Positions 26,942-35,459 of a stretch of 64,000 nucleotides of DNA are shown here, in pieces. Each line of letters starts with the position of its first letter. The stretch's first letter is position 1. Position numbers and translations under genes: made by a program. Source of the stretch: Rathayibacter iranicus NCPPB 2253 = VKM Ac-1602 (GTDB lineage Bacteria > Actinomycetota > Actinomycetes > Actinomycetales > Microbacteriaceae); contig NZ_QGDV01000002.1 of the NCBI RefSeq assembly GCF_003149025.1, positions 186,001-250,000 of the forward strand, written 5' to 3'. The notes beneath the pieces are model-generated. The model did no database searches and was not told the DNA's origin. It saw only the letters and a list, made by a program, of their open reading frames with translations.

Positions 26942-28384
26942 TCAGACTCCCAGGTCGTTCTCGAACGAGCCCTCCTCGAGGCGCTCCTTGATCGCGACCA
27001 GGAAGCGCGCCGCGTCGGCACCGTCGACGGTGCGGTGATCGTACGAGAGCGCGAGGAACACCGTCGAGCGGATGGCGATAGCGTCTGCGCCATCGACCTG
27101 CACGACCGCCGGCTTCTTCGTGACGATGCCGGTACCGAGGATCGCGGTCTGCGGCAGGAACACGACGGGCGTGTCGAACAGCGCTCCGCGGGATCCCGTG
27201 TTGGTCAGCGTGAAGGTGCCGCCCGCGAGCTCATCGGGCTTGAGCTTGTTATTGCGCGTACGCTCCGCGAGGTCGCCGATGGTGCTAGCGATCTGCGCGA
27301 GGTTCAGCTCGGAGGCGTTCTTGAGCACGGGGGTGAGCAGGCCGCGCTCGGTGTCCACCGCGATGCTGATGTTCTCGTGGTCCGGGTAAACGATCGACTC
27401 GCCGTCGAGCGTGGAGTTGATGACCGGATACGCCTTGAGGGCTTCGGCTGCGGCAAGGGCGAAGAAGGGGAGGAAGGAGAGCTTGGCGCCCGTCTTCTCC
27501 TGGAAGCTCTTCTTCACCGAGTCGCGGAAGCGCGCTACCGCGGTCACGTCGACCTCGATGACCGACGTGAGCTGAGCGCTCGTCTGCATCGACTCGACTG
27601 CCCGCTGCGCAAGAACCTTGCGCAGCCGGGACATCGGTTGCGTGGTACCACGCAGGGGAGAGGTCTCGAGCGGGGTGCGCGTGGCCTGAGCGGCGGCGGC
27701 GATCGGGGCCGCCGCTGCAGCGGCGGGAGTCGACTTCGCGGCCTCGACAGCGTCGAGAACGTCCTGCTTGCGGATGCGGCCGCCCACGCCGGTGCCGGTC
27801 AGGGCCGAGAGGTCGATGCCGTGCTCGCTCGCGAGCTTTCGGACGAGCGGAGTCACGTAGCCGGGGTTCGAGTCGGTGGGCTCGGGAGCCGCGGCGGGTG
27901 CGGGAGCCGCAGCAATCGGAGCCGCAGCGGCAGGCGCGGGAACCGAGGGGGCAGGTGCGGTGACCTCCGGCGCAGAGGGCCTTTCGACTGCCGGAGCGGG
28001 CTCGGGCTCGGCCGGCGCGGGCGCCTCGGCATCGCTGTCGGCGTCGACGGACGGGGTCGCCTCCTCCGTGGGCTCAGTCTCGGCTGCCTGAACCTCGGGC
28101 TCCTGCTCAGCGGGTGCCTCGGGCTCGGAGGTGGAGGCCGCACCGGAGCCATCGCCGATGCGCACGAGCTCAGCGCCAACTTCAACGGTCTCGTCCTCCT
28201 GGACGAGGATCTCCTCGATGACGCCGGCGACGGGCGACGGGATCTCCGTGTCGACCTTGTCGGTCGAGACTTCGAGCAGGGGCTCGTCCACCTCGACGCG
28301 GTCCCCGACGTTCTTCAGCCAGCGGGTGACCGTTCCTTCCGTGACACTCTCTCCGAGTGCCGGGAGGCTGACGGATTCGCTCAT
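26942..28384 (-). CDS. sucB: 2-oxoglutarate dehydrogenase E2 component (dihydrolipoamide succinyltransferase)
   Basis: Core acyltransferase of a 2-oxoacid dehydrogenase complex. The 480-residue protein has one lipoyl domain with the lipoylated lysine in STDKVDTEIPSP (about residue 44), a long Ala/Pro/Glu linker, an E3-binding domain (VTPLVRKLASEHGIDLSALTG) and a catalytic domain ending LALSYDHRTVDGADAARF with the active-site His. It may serve both pyruvate and 2-oxoglutarate dehydrogenase, as in other actinobacteria. It forms an operon with lpd just upstream. No lipoate synthesis gene is in the window although its lipoyl domain needs one. Confidence 0.95.
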   Translation of the reverse strand: MSESVSLPALGESVTEGTVTRWLKNVGDRVEVDEPLLEVSTDKVDTEIPSPVAGVIEEILVQEDETVEVGAELVRIGDGSGAASTSEPEAPAEQEPEVQAAETEPTEEATPSVDADSDAEAPAPAEPEPAPAVERPSAPEVTAPAPSVPAPAAAAPIAAAPAPAAAPEPTDSNPGYVTPLVRKLASEHGIDLSALTGTGVGGRIRKQDVLDAVEAAKSTPAAAAAAPIAAAAQATRTPLETSPLRGTTQPMSRLRKVLAQRAVESMQTSAQLTSVIEVDVTAVARFRDSVKKSFQEKTGAKLSFLPFFALAAAEALKAYPVINSTLDGESIVYPDHENISIAVDTERGLLTPVLKNASELNLAQIASTIGDLAERTRNNKLKPDELAGGTFTLTNTGSRGALFDTPVVFLPQTAILGTGIVTKKPAVVQVDGADAIAIRSTVFLALSYDHRTVDGADAARFLVAIKERLEEGSFENDLGV

Positions 28385-28465
28385 GAGCCTGTCTCCTTAA
28401 AACGCTTGTGCTTCGATGTTCAGCTTACTAATGCGGACGCAACGGGTTGCCGCGCCGCAATGGTT

Positions 28466-29839
28466 CTACAGTGCGTGCAAAGGCTTGCCGGCCAGAGCGA
28501 GGTGCGCCTCGCCGAGCGCCTCGTTCTGAGTCGGATGCGCGTGGACAAGAGGCGCGACGTCCTCGGGATGGGCTTCCCAGTTCACGATGAGCTGCGCCTC
28601 GCCGATCAGTTCGCCCACACGGGCGCCGACCATGTGGACTCCCACGACGGGGCCATCCACCACCCGCACTACTTTGACGGAACCGGTCGTGCCGATGATG
28701 GTGCTGCGTGCGTTGCCGCCCAGGCCGTAGTCGTAGGTCGATATGCGCTCGGCGCCGAATTCGGCGATCGCGCGCTCCTCGCTGAGGCCGACCGAAGCGA
28801 CCTCGGGGTCGCTGTAGGTCACTTTCGGAACGTTGACGTCCGAGACGATCTGAGGACCGAGACCGGCGATCTCCTCCGCGACAAAGATGCCCTGCTGGAA
28901 GCTCCGGTGCGCGAGTTGGAGGCCGGGCACGATGTCTCCCACTGCATACACCCCGGGCACGGAGGTCTGCAGGCGCTCGTCCGTCAGCACGTAGCCGCGG
29001 TCGAGGCGGACTCCGACCTCCTCGAGGCCAACGCCCGCGGTCACGGGGCCGCGGCCCACGGCGACCAAGAGCAGCTCGCCCTCGACGGTCGCTCCGCCCT
29101 CGAGCGAGACCCTCACGCCCTCGTCCGACTGCGACACCGAGGCGACGCGGGAGCCAAGTTGAAAGGCGATGCCGCGACGCCGGAAAGCCCGCTCCAGTTG
29201 CTTGCTGACGCTCTCATCCTCATTGGGCACGAGGTGGTCGAGCGCCTCGACAATGGTGACCTCGGCGCCGAAGGATCGCCAGACGCTCGCGAACTCGACG
29301 CCGATCACTCCGCCGCCAAGGACCACTACCCGCGAGGGAACGTGGTCGAGTTCGAGGGCCTGGTCACTCGTGAGAACGCGTCCGCCGATCTCGATACCGG
29401 GAAGGGTGCGCGACGCAGACCCCGTCGCGACGACGATCGACGATCCGTGCACAACATGCTCGCCGACCGTCACCGTCCCGGGAGCCGTCAGACGTCCCTC
29501 CCCAGAGATCACGGTGATCCCCCGCGAGGACACGAGGCTCTGCAGACCCTTGTACTTGCCCGCCACAACGCCCTCGCGGTAGCGGGTGACGCCTGCCATG
29601 TCGATCCCGGCGAAGCTCGAGAGCACGCCGTATTTCGCTCCGTCGCGGGCGCCGTCGGCCAGCTCAGCGGCGTGCAGAAGCGCTTTCGTCGGCACGCAAC
29701 CGCGGTGCAGGCACGTGCCGCCAAGCTTGTCCCGCTCGATGAGCGCAACGCTCATCCCGAGCTGCGTCGCCCGCAGGGCTGCCGCATATCCACCGCTGCC
29801 ACCACCGAGCACGACCAGGTCGTAGCGCTCTTCCGACAC
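28466..29839 (-). CDS. lpd: Dihydrolipoyl dehydrogenase (E3)
   Basis: FAD enzyme that reoxidises dihydrolipoamide with NAD+. The 457-residue protein has the FAD-binding GGGSGGYAAALRATQLG, the redox-active disulfide GGTCLHRGCVPTKALL, the NAD-binding GGGVIGVEFASVW and the C-terminal HAHPTQNEALGEAHLAL with the catalytic His-Glu pair. GTG start with GGGAG upstream. It lies 81 bp upstream of sucB on the same strand, fitting a shared complex. Confidence 0.97.
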   Translation of the reverse strand: MSEERYDLVVLGGGSGGYAAALRATQLGMSVALIERDKLGGTCLHRGCVPTKALLHAAELADGARDGAKYGVLSSFAGIDMAGVTRYREGVVAGKYKGLQSLVSSRGITVISGEGRLTAPGTVTVGEHVVHGSSIVVATGSASRTLPGIEIGGRVLTSDQALELDHVPSRVVVLGGGVIGVEFASVWRSFGAEVTIVEALDHLVPNEDESVSKQLERAFRRRGIAFQLGSRVASVSQSDEGVRVSLEGGATVEGELLLVAVGRGPVTAGVGLEEVGVRLDRGYVLTDERLQTSVPGVYAVGDIVPGLQLAHRSFQQGIFVAEEIAGLGPQIVSDVNVPKVTYSDPEVASVGLSEERAIAEFGAERISTYDYGLGGNARSTIIGTTGSVKVVRVVDGPVVGVHMVGARVGELIGEAQLIVNWEAHPEDVAPLVHAHPTQNEALGEAHLALAGKPLHAL

Positions 29840-29953
29840 TCAGTGACTCCCTCGCAACGTGCGGTCCCACTGCATCGCCGACCGGCTCCGGCGCTGAGCG
29901 CTCGGCGGATCGGGAAGGGAGACGAGGCGAGGTTTCCCGCCCCGACGACCCTA

Positions 29954-31447
29954 CTACGCGCGTGCGAGGCGCTCGGCCAGCGCGATCAGCGCCCGGACCG
30001 AGACCCCGGTCGCACCGGCACCGGTGAAGCCGTAGGCGCCGCCACCGTTGCTTGCCGGGCCCGCGATGTCAAGGTGTACCCACGGAATCGAGGTCGTATC
30101 GTCGCCCTCACCGCGTGTACCGACGAACTCGCGGAGGAAGTGTGCGGCAAGCAGCATGCCACCGGCGGTGTTGCCCGGCTTCACATTCGCGATATCGGCG
30201 ATATCCGAGTTCAACAGGGGCCGCAGCTCGGCCGGAAGCGGCATGTGCCAGAAGGATTCACCCGAGGCGCGCGCGGCCTCGAGTACCTCAGCGACAAGCT
30301 TCTCGTCGCCCATTGCGCCGACCGTCCGGTTGCCGAGGGCAACGACGGACGCCCCGGTGAGCGTCGCGACGTCGATGATCGCATCGGGCTGCTCCTCGCT
30401 CGCGGCGACGATGCCATCGGCGAGCACGAGCCGACCCTCGGCATCTGTGTTCAGCACCTCGACCGTCGTCCCGCCACGGATCGTGAGGACATCATCCGGT
30501 CGGATCGCGGTGCCAGAGGGCAGGTTCTCGGCGATGCAGAGCCAGGCGGTGGCGCGGATCGGGAGGCCGAGTTCCGCGATGGCGCGCACCACGGCGTACA
30601 CGGTCGCAGCACCCGCCATGTCGGTCTTCATCCCGATCATCGAAGCCGGCGGCTTGAGCGAGAGTCCGCCGCTGTCGAAGGTGATGCCCTTGCCGACCAG
30701 GGCGAGGTGGGTATGAGCGCCCTCGGGGGAGTAGGCGACCTTCACCAGACGCGGTGGGCGGGAGGATCCACCGCCAACCCCGAGGATCCCGCCGAACCCA
30801 CCCTCGGCGAGGGCCTTCTCGTCCCAGACCGTCACATCGAGGGGCAGCCCTTCGATGCCTCCCTGCACGGCCTCGGCGAGCGTTTGGGGGTACAGGTGGG
30901 AGGGAGGAGTGTTGACGAGATCCTTCACCGTCGACACCGCGCGCCCGAGCACGAGGGCACGGTCGAGAACCTCCGCGTCAGCGGAACCATCCGCGCCCAG
31001 GAGGACGACGTGCTCGACAGGCGCCTTCACCGAAGAGGCGGTGCTGCCGCGGAAGGTGGTGAAGGCGTACGCGCCAAGGGCGGCGCCCTCGGCGACCGCG
31101 GCAAGAGAGCCGTCGGATCCGCGGGGAAGAGACAGCGCGACCCAGGCGCAACCGGCAAGCGCGCGGATTGCCGAACCGGCGGCGGTCCGCAGAGCGGCGT
31201 CGTCGGGTTCGGCCGAGCCCAGCCCGACCAGCACGACGACTCCGGCGTGCACAGGCGAGGGAACGCGGATGATCGACTCCGCCGCGCCGGTCACTCCGAG
31301 AGCAGTGAACGAGGAGGCCAGCTCCTCGAATCCCTCCACGCCGACGAGGCGTGGTCCGTCCGGTCCCGGAGCAACGCCCAGCACGAGCGCGTCAGTGTCG
31401 ATCTCGGAGGCGGGGACAGTCGAGTATTCGAGAGAGGAGAGGGGCAT
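29954..31447 (-). CDS. pepA: Leucyl aminopeptidase (M17 family)
   Basis: Cytoplasmic two-metal aminopeptidase that finishes peptide breakdown. The 497-residue protein carries the metal and catalytic motifs VGKGITFDSGGLSLKP (Lys and Asp) and NTDAEGRLVLAD (Asp, Glu, Arg), and MKTDMAGAATVY between them. ATG start supported by TAGCAT 7 nt upstream. Divergent from the PAC2 gene, to which its role in peptide breakdown may be related only loosely. Confidence 0.97.
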   Translation of the reverse strand: MPLSSLEYSTVPASEIDTDALVLGVAPGPDGPRLVGVEGFEELASSFTALGVTGAAESIIRVPSPVHAGVVVLVGLGSAEPDDAALRTAAGSAIRALAGCAWVALSLPRGSDGSLAAVAEGAALGAYAFTTFRGSTASSVKAPVEHVVLLGADGSADAEVLDRALVLGRAVSTVKDLVNTPPSHLYPQTLAEAVQGGIEGLPLDVTVWDEKALAEGGFGGILGVGGGSSRPPRLVKVAYSPEGAHTHLALVGKGITFDSGGLSLKPPASMIGMKTDMAGAATVYAVVRAIAELGLPIRATAWLCIAENLPSGTAIRPDDVLTIRGGTTVEVLNTDAEGRLVLADGIVAASEEQPDAIIDVATLTGASVVALGNRTVGAMGDEKLVAEVLEAARASGESFWHMPLPAELRPLLNSDIADIANVKPGNTAGGMLLAAHFLREFVGTRGEGDDTTSIPWVHLDIAGPASNGGGAYGFTGAGATGVSVRALIALAERLARA

Positions 31448-31454
31448 GGCGGCA

Positions 31455-31460
31455 ATGCTA
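31455..31460 (-). promoter_or_regulatory. -10 hexamer of pepA (leaderless)
   Basis: TAGCAT on the minus strand, 7 nt before the pepA ATG. Confidence 0.5.
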
Positions 31461-31514
31461 GGTGCTGTTCGCTGAGGGCTCAGCGGAGCCGGGCGGGCGA
31501 GACAGACGCCCGTC

Positions 31515-31520
31515 TAAGCT
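31515..31520 (+). promoter_or_regulatory. -10 hexamer of the PAC2 gene (leaderless)
   Basis: TAAGCT, 7 nt before the ATG at 31528; it favours this start over ones further upstream. Confidence 0.55.
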
Positions 31521-31527
31521 TGTCCGC

Positions 31528-32451
31528 ATGCTGGATCCGGAAGACCTGTTCGAGATCGAGGGCGACCTCTCCGAGATCCCCCGTGGGCTGCACCTGGTTG
31601 CTGGGCTCACCGGTTCGGCAGATGCGGGTGGCGCCGTCGGGCAGCTCGGCGAATACCTCCTCGACACACTCGAGCACCGTTCCGTCGCCGTCTTCGACCA
31701 GGACCAGCTCCTGGACTACCGTGCTCGGCGGCCGATCATCACCTTCGACCAAGACCACCTCACCGATTATCGTCCGGCGATGTTGCGGCTTTCACTCGCC
31801 CACGACGAGCTACACCAGCCCTTCCTTCTGCTCACCGGCTTCGAGCCCGACTTCCAGTGGGAGCGGTTCACCCGTGCCGTGGTATCGCTGGTCACCCGTC
31901 TCGACGTCGCCTCAACCACCTGGGTGCAGGCGATCCCGATGCCGGTCCCGCACACTCGGCCCGTCGGCGTGACCGTCAGCGGAACTCGCGAGGACCTGGT
32001 TGATGCGATGTCAGTATGGAAGCCGCACACGCAGGTCCCCTCCAATGTCCTGCACCTGCTCGAACTTCGTCTTTCTGAGCGCGGGCTCGTCGCCGTGGGC
32101 TTCGCGCTGCTCATCCCGCACTACCTCTCTGACACGGAGTATCCGCAGGCTGCGGTTGCGGCTCTCGAAAGCATCTCGGCGGCGACCGGCCTGATCTTCC
32201 CCACCGACCGACTCCGCGAGAGCGGCCGGGAGTTCCTGTCGAAGGTCGACGAACAGGTCGCCGGTAACGAGGAGTTGCAGAAGCTGGTGTCGGCCCTCGA
32301 AGCTCGGCACGACACCTATATGGAGGGAACGAGCCTCCGCTCGCCGCTGACGGACGAGGACGGTTTCGTACCGAGCGCGGACGCCATCGCCGCGGAACTC
32401 GAGAAATTCCTCGCCATCCGCCGACCCGGCGACGAGCCCGCCACCTCCTGA
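31528..32451 (+). CDS. PAC2 family protein
   Basis: A 307-residue soluble protein of the PAC2 (proteasome assembly chaperone 2-like) family: HLVAGLTGSADAGGAVGQL near the start, SVAVFDQDQLLDYRARRPII, LLLTGFEPDFQWERFTRAVV and a C-terminal helical part. Actinobacterial PAC2 proteins are common, including in species without a 20S proteasome, so the name does not prove a link to proteasomes; none of the proteasome genes is in this window. Function unknown. Confidence 0.92.
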   Translation: MLDPEDLFEIEGDLSEIPRGLHLVAGLTGSADAGGAVGQLGEYLLDTLEHRSVAVFDQDQLLDYRARRPIITFDQDHLTDYRPAMLRLSLAHDELHQPFLLLTGFEPDFQWERFTRAVVSLVTRLDVASTTWVQAIPMPVPHTRPVGVTVSGTREDLVDAMSVWKPHTQVPSNVLHLLELRLSERGLVAVGFALLIPHYLSDTEYPQAAVAALESISAATGLIFPTDRLRESGREFLSKVDEQVAGNEELQKLVSALEARHDTYMEGTSLRSPLTDEDGFVPSADAIAAELEKFLAIRRPGDEPATS

Positions 32452-32477
32452 CCGCCGGCCGACGCTTGGGGCGTTGG

Positions 32478-32483
32478 TAGGAT
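32478..32483 (+). promoter_or_regulatory. -10 hexamer of the MFS gene (leaderless)
   Basis: TAGGAT, 7 nt before the GTG at 32491. Confidence 0.5.
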
Positions 32484-32490
32484 CGCGGGA

Positions 32491-33837
32491 GTGCGAGATC
32501 GTCGGGCCTGGTTTGTCTTCGGTACCGGCGCATTCGCCTATCTGGTGGCAGTCCTCAATCGCACGACTCTCGGTGTGGCGGGCGTCGATGCAGCGGAACG
32601 ATTCGGAGTCGCGGCGGCGGTCCTCTCGACCCTCGCGGTCGTCCAGCTAATCGTGTACGCGGGGATGCAGATCCCCGTCGGGATCCTGATCGACCGCTTT
32701 GGACCGCGCGCACTCATCCTCAGCGGGACGGCGCTCATGATGGCGGGACAGATCGTGGTAGCGGTCGCGCCGAGCATCAGCATCGCAGTCCTCGGGCGCG
32801 TGCTGCTGGGGGCGGGTGACGCCGCGATCTTCACCTCTGTGATCCGCCTCACCGTGACGTGGTTCAGCGGCCCGATCGTTCCCCAGCTGTCGCAGTGGAC
32901 CGGGAACATCGGTCAGGTGGGCCAAATCCTCTCCGCCCTTCCTTTCGCCGCCGTTCTGCACACGTTCGGCTGGACTCCTGCATTCCTCTCTGCTGCGGGT
33001 ACCGGGGCTCTCGCGTTCCTCGCCGTGCTCTTCCTGATCAGCGACCTACCACCGCGCGCGGAGCAGGTCGTCCCTGGGCCGTCGACGCTGAGGGCGACCG
33101 TCGCGCAGCTCGGAGTGAGCCTGAGCCGGCCCGGGACGCAGCTCGGCTTTTGGTCGCATTTCACGACGCAGTCCTCCGGCACGGTCTTCACGCTGCTGTG
33201 GGGCTACCCGTTCCTCGTCTATGCGATCCAGCTACCCCCGGCGGTCGCGGCGCCCACCCTGACGATCGTTGTCGTCGCCGGAATCGTGGTCGGCCCCGTC
33301 CTCGGAGTGCTCACCGCGCGCCATCCGACACGCCGTAGCAATCTGGTGCTGGGGATCGTCTCGGCGATGGGCGTCGCCTGGACCGCGGTGCTGCTCTGGC
33401 CGGGCATCCCGCCGTACTGGCTCGTCGTGGTGCTCCTCATCGTCGTGGGAGCGGGCGGCCCGGGCTCGATGATCGGCTTCGACTTCGCCCGTACTTTTAA
33501 TCCGTCTCGGAGTCTCGGGGCGGCGAATGGGGTCGTCAACGTGGGCGGATTCCTCGCGAGCTTCACGATGATGTTCGCGATCGGCCTGATCCTGGACGCT
33601 CTTGCGGGCCCGGACGCGTCGTCAGAGCAGACGTATTCCCTCGAGCATTTCCGGATTGCCTGGTGCGTGCAGTACGTCGTGATTGGTGCCGGGGTCGTGG
33701 GGCTGCTTGTTGCTCGGCGCCGCACCCGCCGCCGCCTCGCCGAGGACGAGGGAATAACCGTGGCACCGCTCTGGGTTGCACTGAACAACCGTCTACGCTG
33801 CGACGACCGTCTGCGCCGCGGGCGCACGGGGCGCTAA
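32491..33837 (+). CDS. MFS transporter
   Basis: A 448-residue protein with about 12 hydrophobic helices. The major facilitator motif A is seen after helix 2 (PVGILIDRFGPRALILSG) and a weak copy after helix 8 (GVLTARHPTRRSNLVLG). Helix 1 begins YLVAVLNRTTLGVAGVDAAERFGV, typical of the anion/cation symporter-like MFS groups. The substrate cannot be told. GTG start supported by TAGGAT 7 nt upstream. Confidence 0.9.
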   Translation: MRDRRAWFVFGTGAFAYLVAVLNRTTLGVAGVDAAERFGVAAAVLSTLAVVQLIVYAGMQIPVGILIDRFGPRALILSGTALMMAGQIVVAVAPSISIAVLGRVLLGAGDAAIFTSVIRLTVTWFSGPIVPQLSQWTGNIGQVGQILSALPFAAVLHTFGWTPAFLSAAGTGALAFLAVLFLISDLPPRAEQVVPGPSTLRATVAQLGVSLSRPGTQLGFWSHFTTQSSGTVFTLLWGYPFLVYAIQLPPAVAAPTLTIVVVAGIVVGPVLGVLTARHPTRRSNLVLGIVSAMGVAWTAVLLWPGIPPYWLVVVLLIVVGAGGPGSMIGFDFARTFNPSRSLGAANGVVNVGGFLASFTMMFAIGLILDALAGPDASSEQTYSLEHFRIAWCVQYVVIGAGVVGLLVARRRTRRRLAEDEGITVAPLWVALNNRLRCDDRLRRGRTGR

Positions 33838-34141
33838 TCGTCATCTGCTTCCGATCGTCATCTACCTCCGATCGCTCGCCGAGAACCGTGATCTTCCTGT
33901 GTGACGCAGCCTGGTCGGGCGGTTCTCGGCCTGCAAGGGGCGCAATCGCACCCCACCGCACAGCTGCACTACTCAGACGTGCAATAATTGTCAATAGGAC
34001 CCGTTCGGGTCGAGGAGCACCAGGCCTACGTCGGGTGTGCAACGTCCTCGACTTGACATGGGTCCTCGTAATGCCCACCGACAGACGACGCTCTCCTGGC
34101 GTCGTCCGCCTCCGGGACGCAACGGATGGAGAGGTGCCGCC
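33838..34141 (+). promoter_or_regulatory. Upstream region of sigA
   Basis: 304 bp with no gene. It begins with a 17-bp imperfect direct repeat (ATCGTCATCTGCTTCCG / ATCGTCATCTACCTCCG, 33837-33870). TTGACA at 34053-34058 looks like a -35 box, but no clear -10 follows at 16-18 bp. GGAGAGG precedes the sigA start. Local base composition is less GC-rich around 33960-34000. Probably the sigA promoter and leader. Confidence 0.45.
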
Positions 34142-35455
34142 ATGGCCACCAGAGCTACCAAGACCGCAACGCTCGACGCCGTCGATGACGACGTGACGAC
34201 GACCACCAAGAAGCCCGCGACGCGCAAGCCCGCGGCAAAGAAGGCGGCGACGAAGACCACCGCTGCCAAAACCACCCGCTCGCGCGCGACCACGAAGGCC
34301 GCAGCTCCCGCCGACGGCGACGAGGAGCCGACCGAGGCGGTTGAGCCCGACGAGGTGGAGGTAGCTGAAGACGACGAGACCGAGGTCGTCGTCGAGGACA
34401 CCGAGACCAAGGACGACGCGGAGGTCGCGGATGCTCCCGTCGTCGCAGTCGCGGCGCCCGCGGAGCCGCTCCCGAGCGGCGCCCTCGTTCTCTCCTTCGG
34501 CGGCGAGGACGACGAGGTCCCGGTCTACTCGACCGCGATCACCGGCGCGACGGCCGACCCGGTCAAGGACTACCTCAAGCAGATCGGCAAGGTCGCGCTC
34601 TTGAACGCGGCCGAGGAGGTCGAACTCGCGATGCGCATCGAGGCAGGTCTCTTCGCCGAGGACAAGCTCGCAAACTCGTCCGATCTCAGTCCTGAACTCG
34701 TCCGCGAGCTGCGCTGGGTCGCGAAAGACGGCCAACGAGCGAAGAGCCACCTTCTCGGGGCAAACCTCCGACTCGTAGTCAGCCTGGCCAAGCGCTATAC
34801 CGGTCGTGGAATGCAGTTCCTCGATCTCATCCAGGAGGGCAACCTCGGCCTGATCCGTGCGGTCGAGAAGTTCGACTACACCAAGGGCTTCAAGTTCTCG
34901 ACCTACGCGACGTGGTGGATCCGCCAGGCCATCACCCGCGCGATGGCCGACCAAGCGCGCACCATTCGCATCCCGGTGCACATGGTAGAGGTCATCAACA
35001 AGCTGGCTCGCGTGCAGCGCCAGATGCTGCAAGACCTGGGCCGAGAGCCAACGCCTGAGGAACTTTCTCGCGAGCTCGACATGACCCCGGAGAAAGTCAT
35101 CGAGGTGCAGAAGTACGGCCGTGAGCCGATTTCGCTGCATACGCCTCTCGGCGAGGACGGCGACAGCGAGTTCGGTGACCTCATTGAGGACACCGAGGCG
35201 GTCGTGCCGGCCGATGCGGTGGGCTTCACCATGCTGCAGAAGCAGCTCGAGTCACTTCTCGATTCGCTTTCGGAGCGCGAAGCGGGCGTCATTCGTATGC
35301 GCTTTGGCCTCGGCGACGGCATGCCCAAGACGCTCGACCAGATTGGCGACACCTTCGGTGTCACGCGCGAGCGGATCCGCCAGATCGAATCCAAAACGAT
35401 GGCCAAGCTGCGTCACCCGTCCCGCTCGCAGTCGCTCCGCGACTACCTCGAGTAG
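34142..35455 (+). CDS. sigA: Primary RNA polymerase sigma factor (SigA/RpoD)
   Basis: Housekeeping sigma factor. The 437-residue protein has a Lys/Ala/Thr-rich then acidic N-terminal arm (1-130), region 1.2 ([20 protein letters not shown]), region 2 with [20 protein letters not shown] and [20 protein letters not shown] (promoter melting and -10 recognition), region 3 and region 4.2 with the helix-turn-helix [20 protein letters not shown]. The ATG at 34142 has GGAGAGG 8 nt upstream; the frame runs further upstream but with no good start. The murT-like gene begins 4 bp after the stop. Confidence 0.97.
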   Translation: MATRATKTATLDAVDDDVTTTTKKPATRKPAAKKAATKTTAAKTTRSRATTKAAAPADGDEEPTEAVEPDEVEVAEDDETEVVVEDTETKDDAEVADAPVVAVAAPAEPLPSGALVLSFGGEDDEVPVYSTAITGATADPVKDYLKQIGKVALLNAAEEVELAMRIEAGLFAEDKLANSSDLSPELVRELRWVAKDGQRAKSHLLGANLRLVVSLAKRYTGRGMQFLDLIQEGNLGLIRAVEKFDYTKGFKFSTYATWWIRQAITRAMADQARTIRIPVHMVEVINKLARVQRQMLQDLGREPTPEELSRELDMTPEKVIEVQKYGREPISLHTPLGEDGDSEFGDLIEDTEAVVPADAVGFTMLQKQLESLLDSLSEREAGVIRMRFGLGDGMPKTLDQIGDTFGVTRERIRQIESKTMAKLRHPSRSQSLRDYLE

Positions 35456-35459
35456 GCCG

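Noticed and set aside
26879-31972. Very long plus-strand open frame of about 1,700 codons
   Set aside because: It is the complement of sucB, lpd and pepA, whose families are certain; the Arg/Asp/Gly/His-rich translation is typical of an antisense shadow in GC-rich DNA.
33837-33870. 17-bp imperfect direct repeat after the MFS gene as an operator
   Set aside because: Only two copies, overlapping the MFS stop codon, with no promoter signal nearby.
34053-34058. TTGACA as the sigA -35 box
   Set aside because: No TANNNT is found 16-18 bp downstream, so it was mentioned only in the description of the upstream region.
34037-34141. Longer N-terminus for sigA
   Set aside because: GGAGAGG lies directly before the ATG at 34142, and the Lys/Ala-rich arm typical of actinobacterial SigA starts there.
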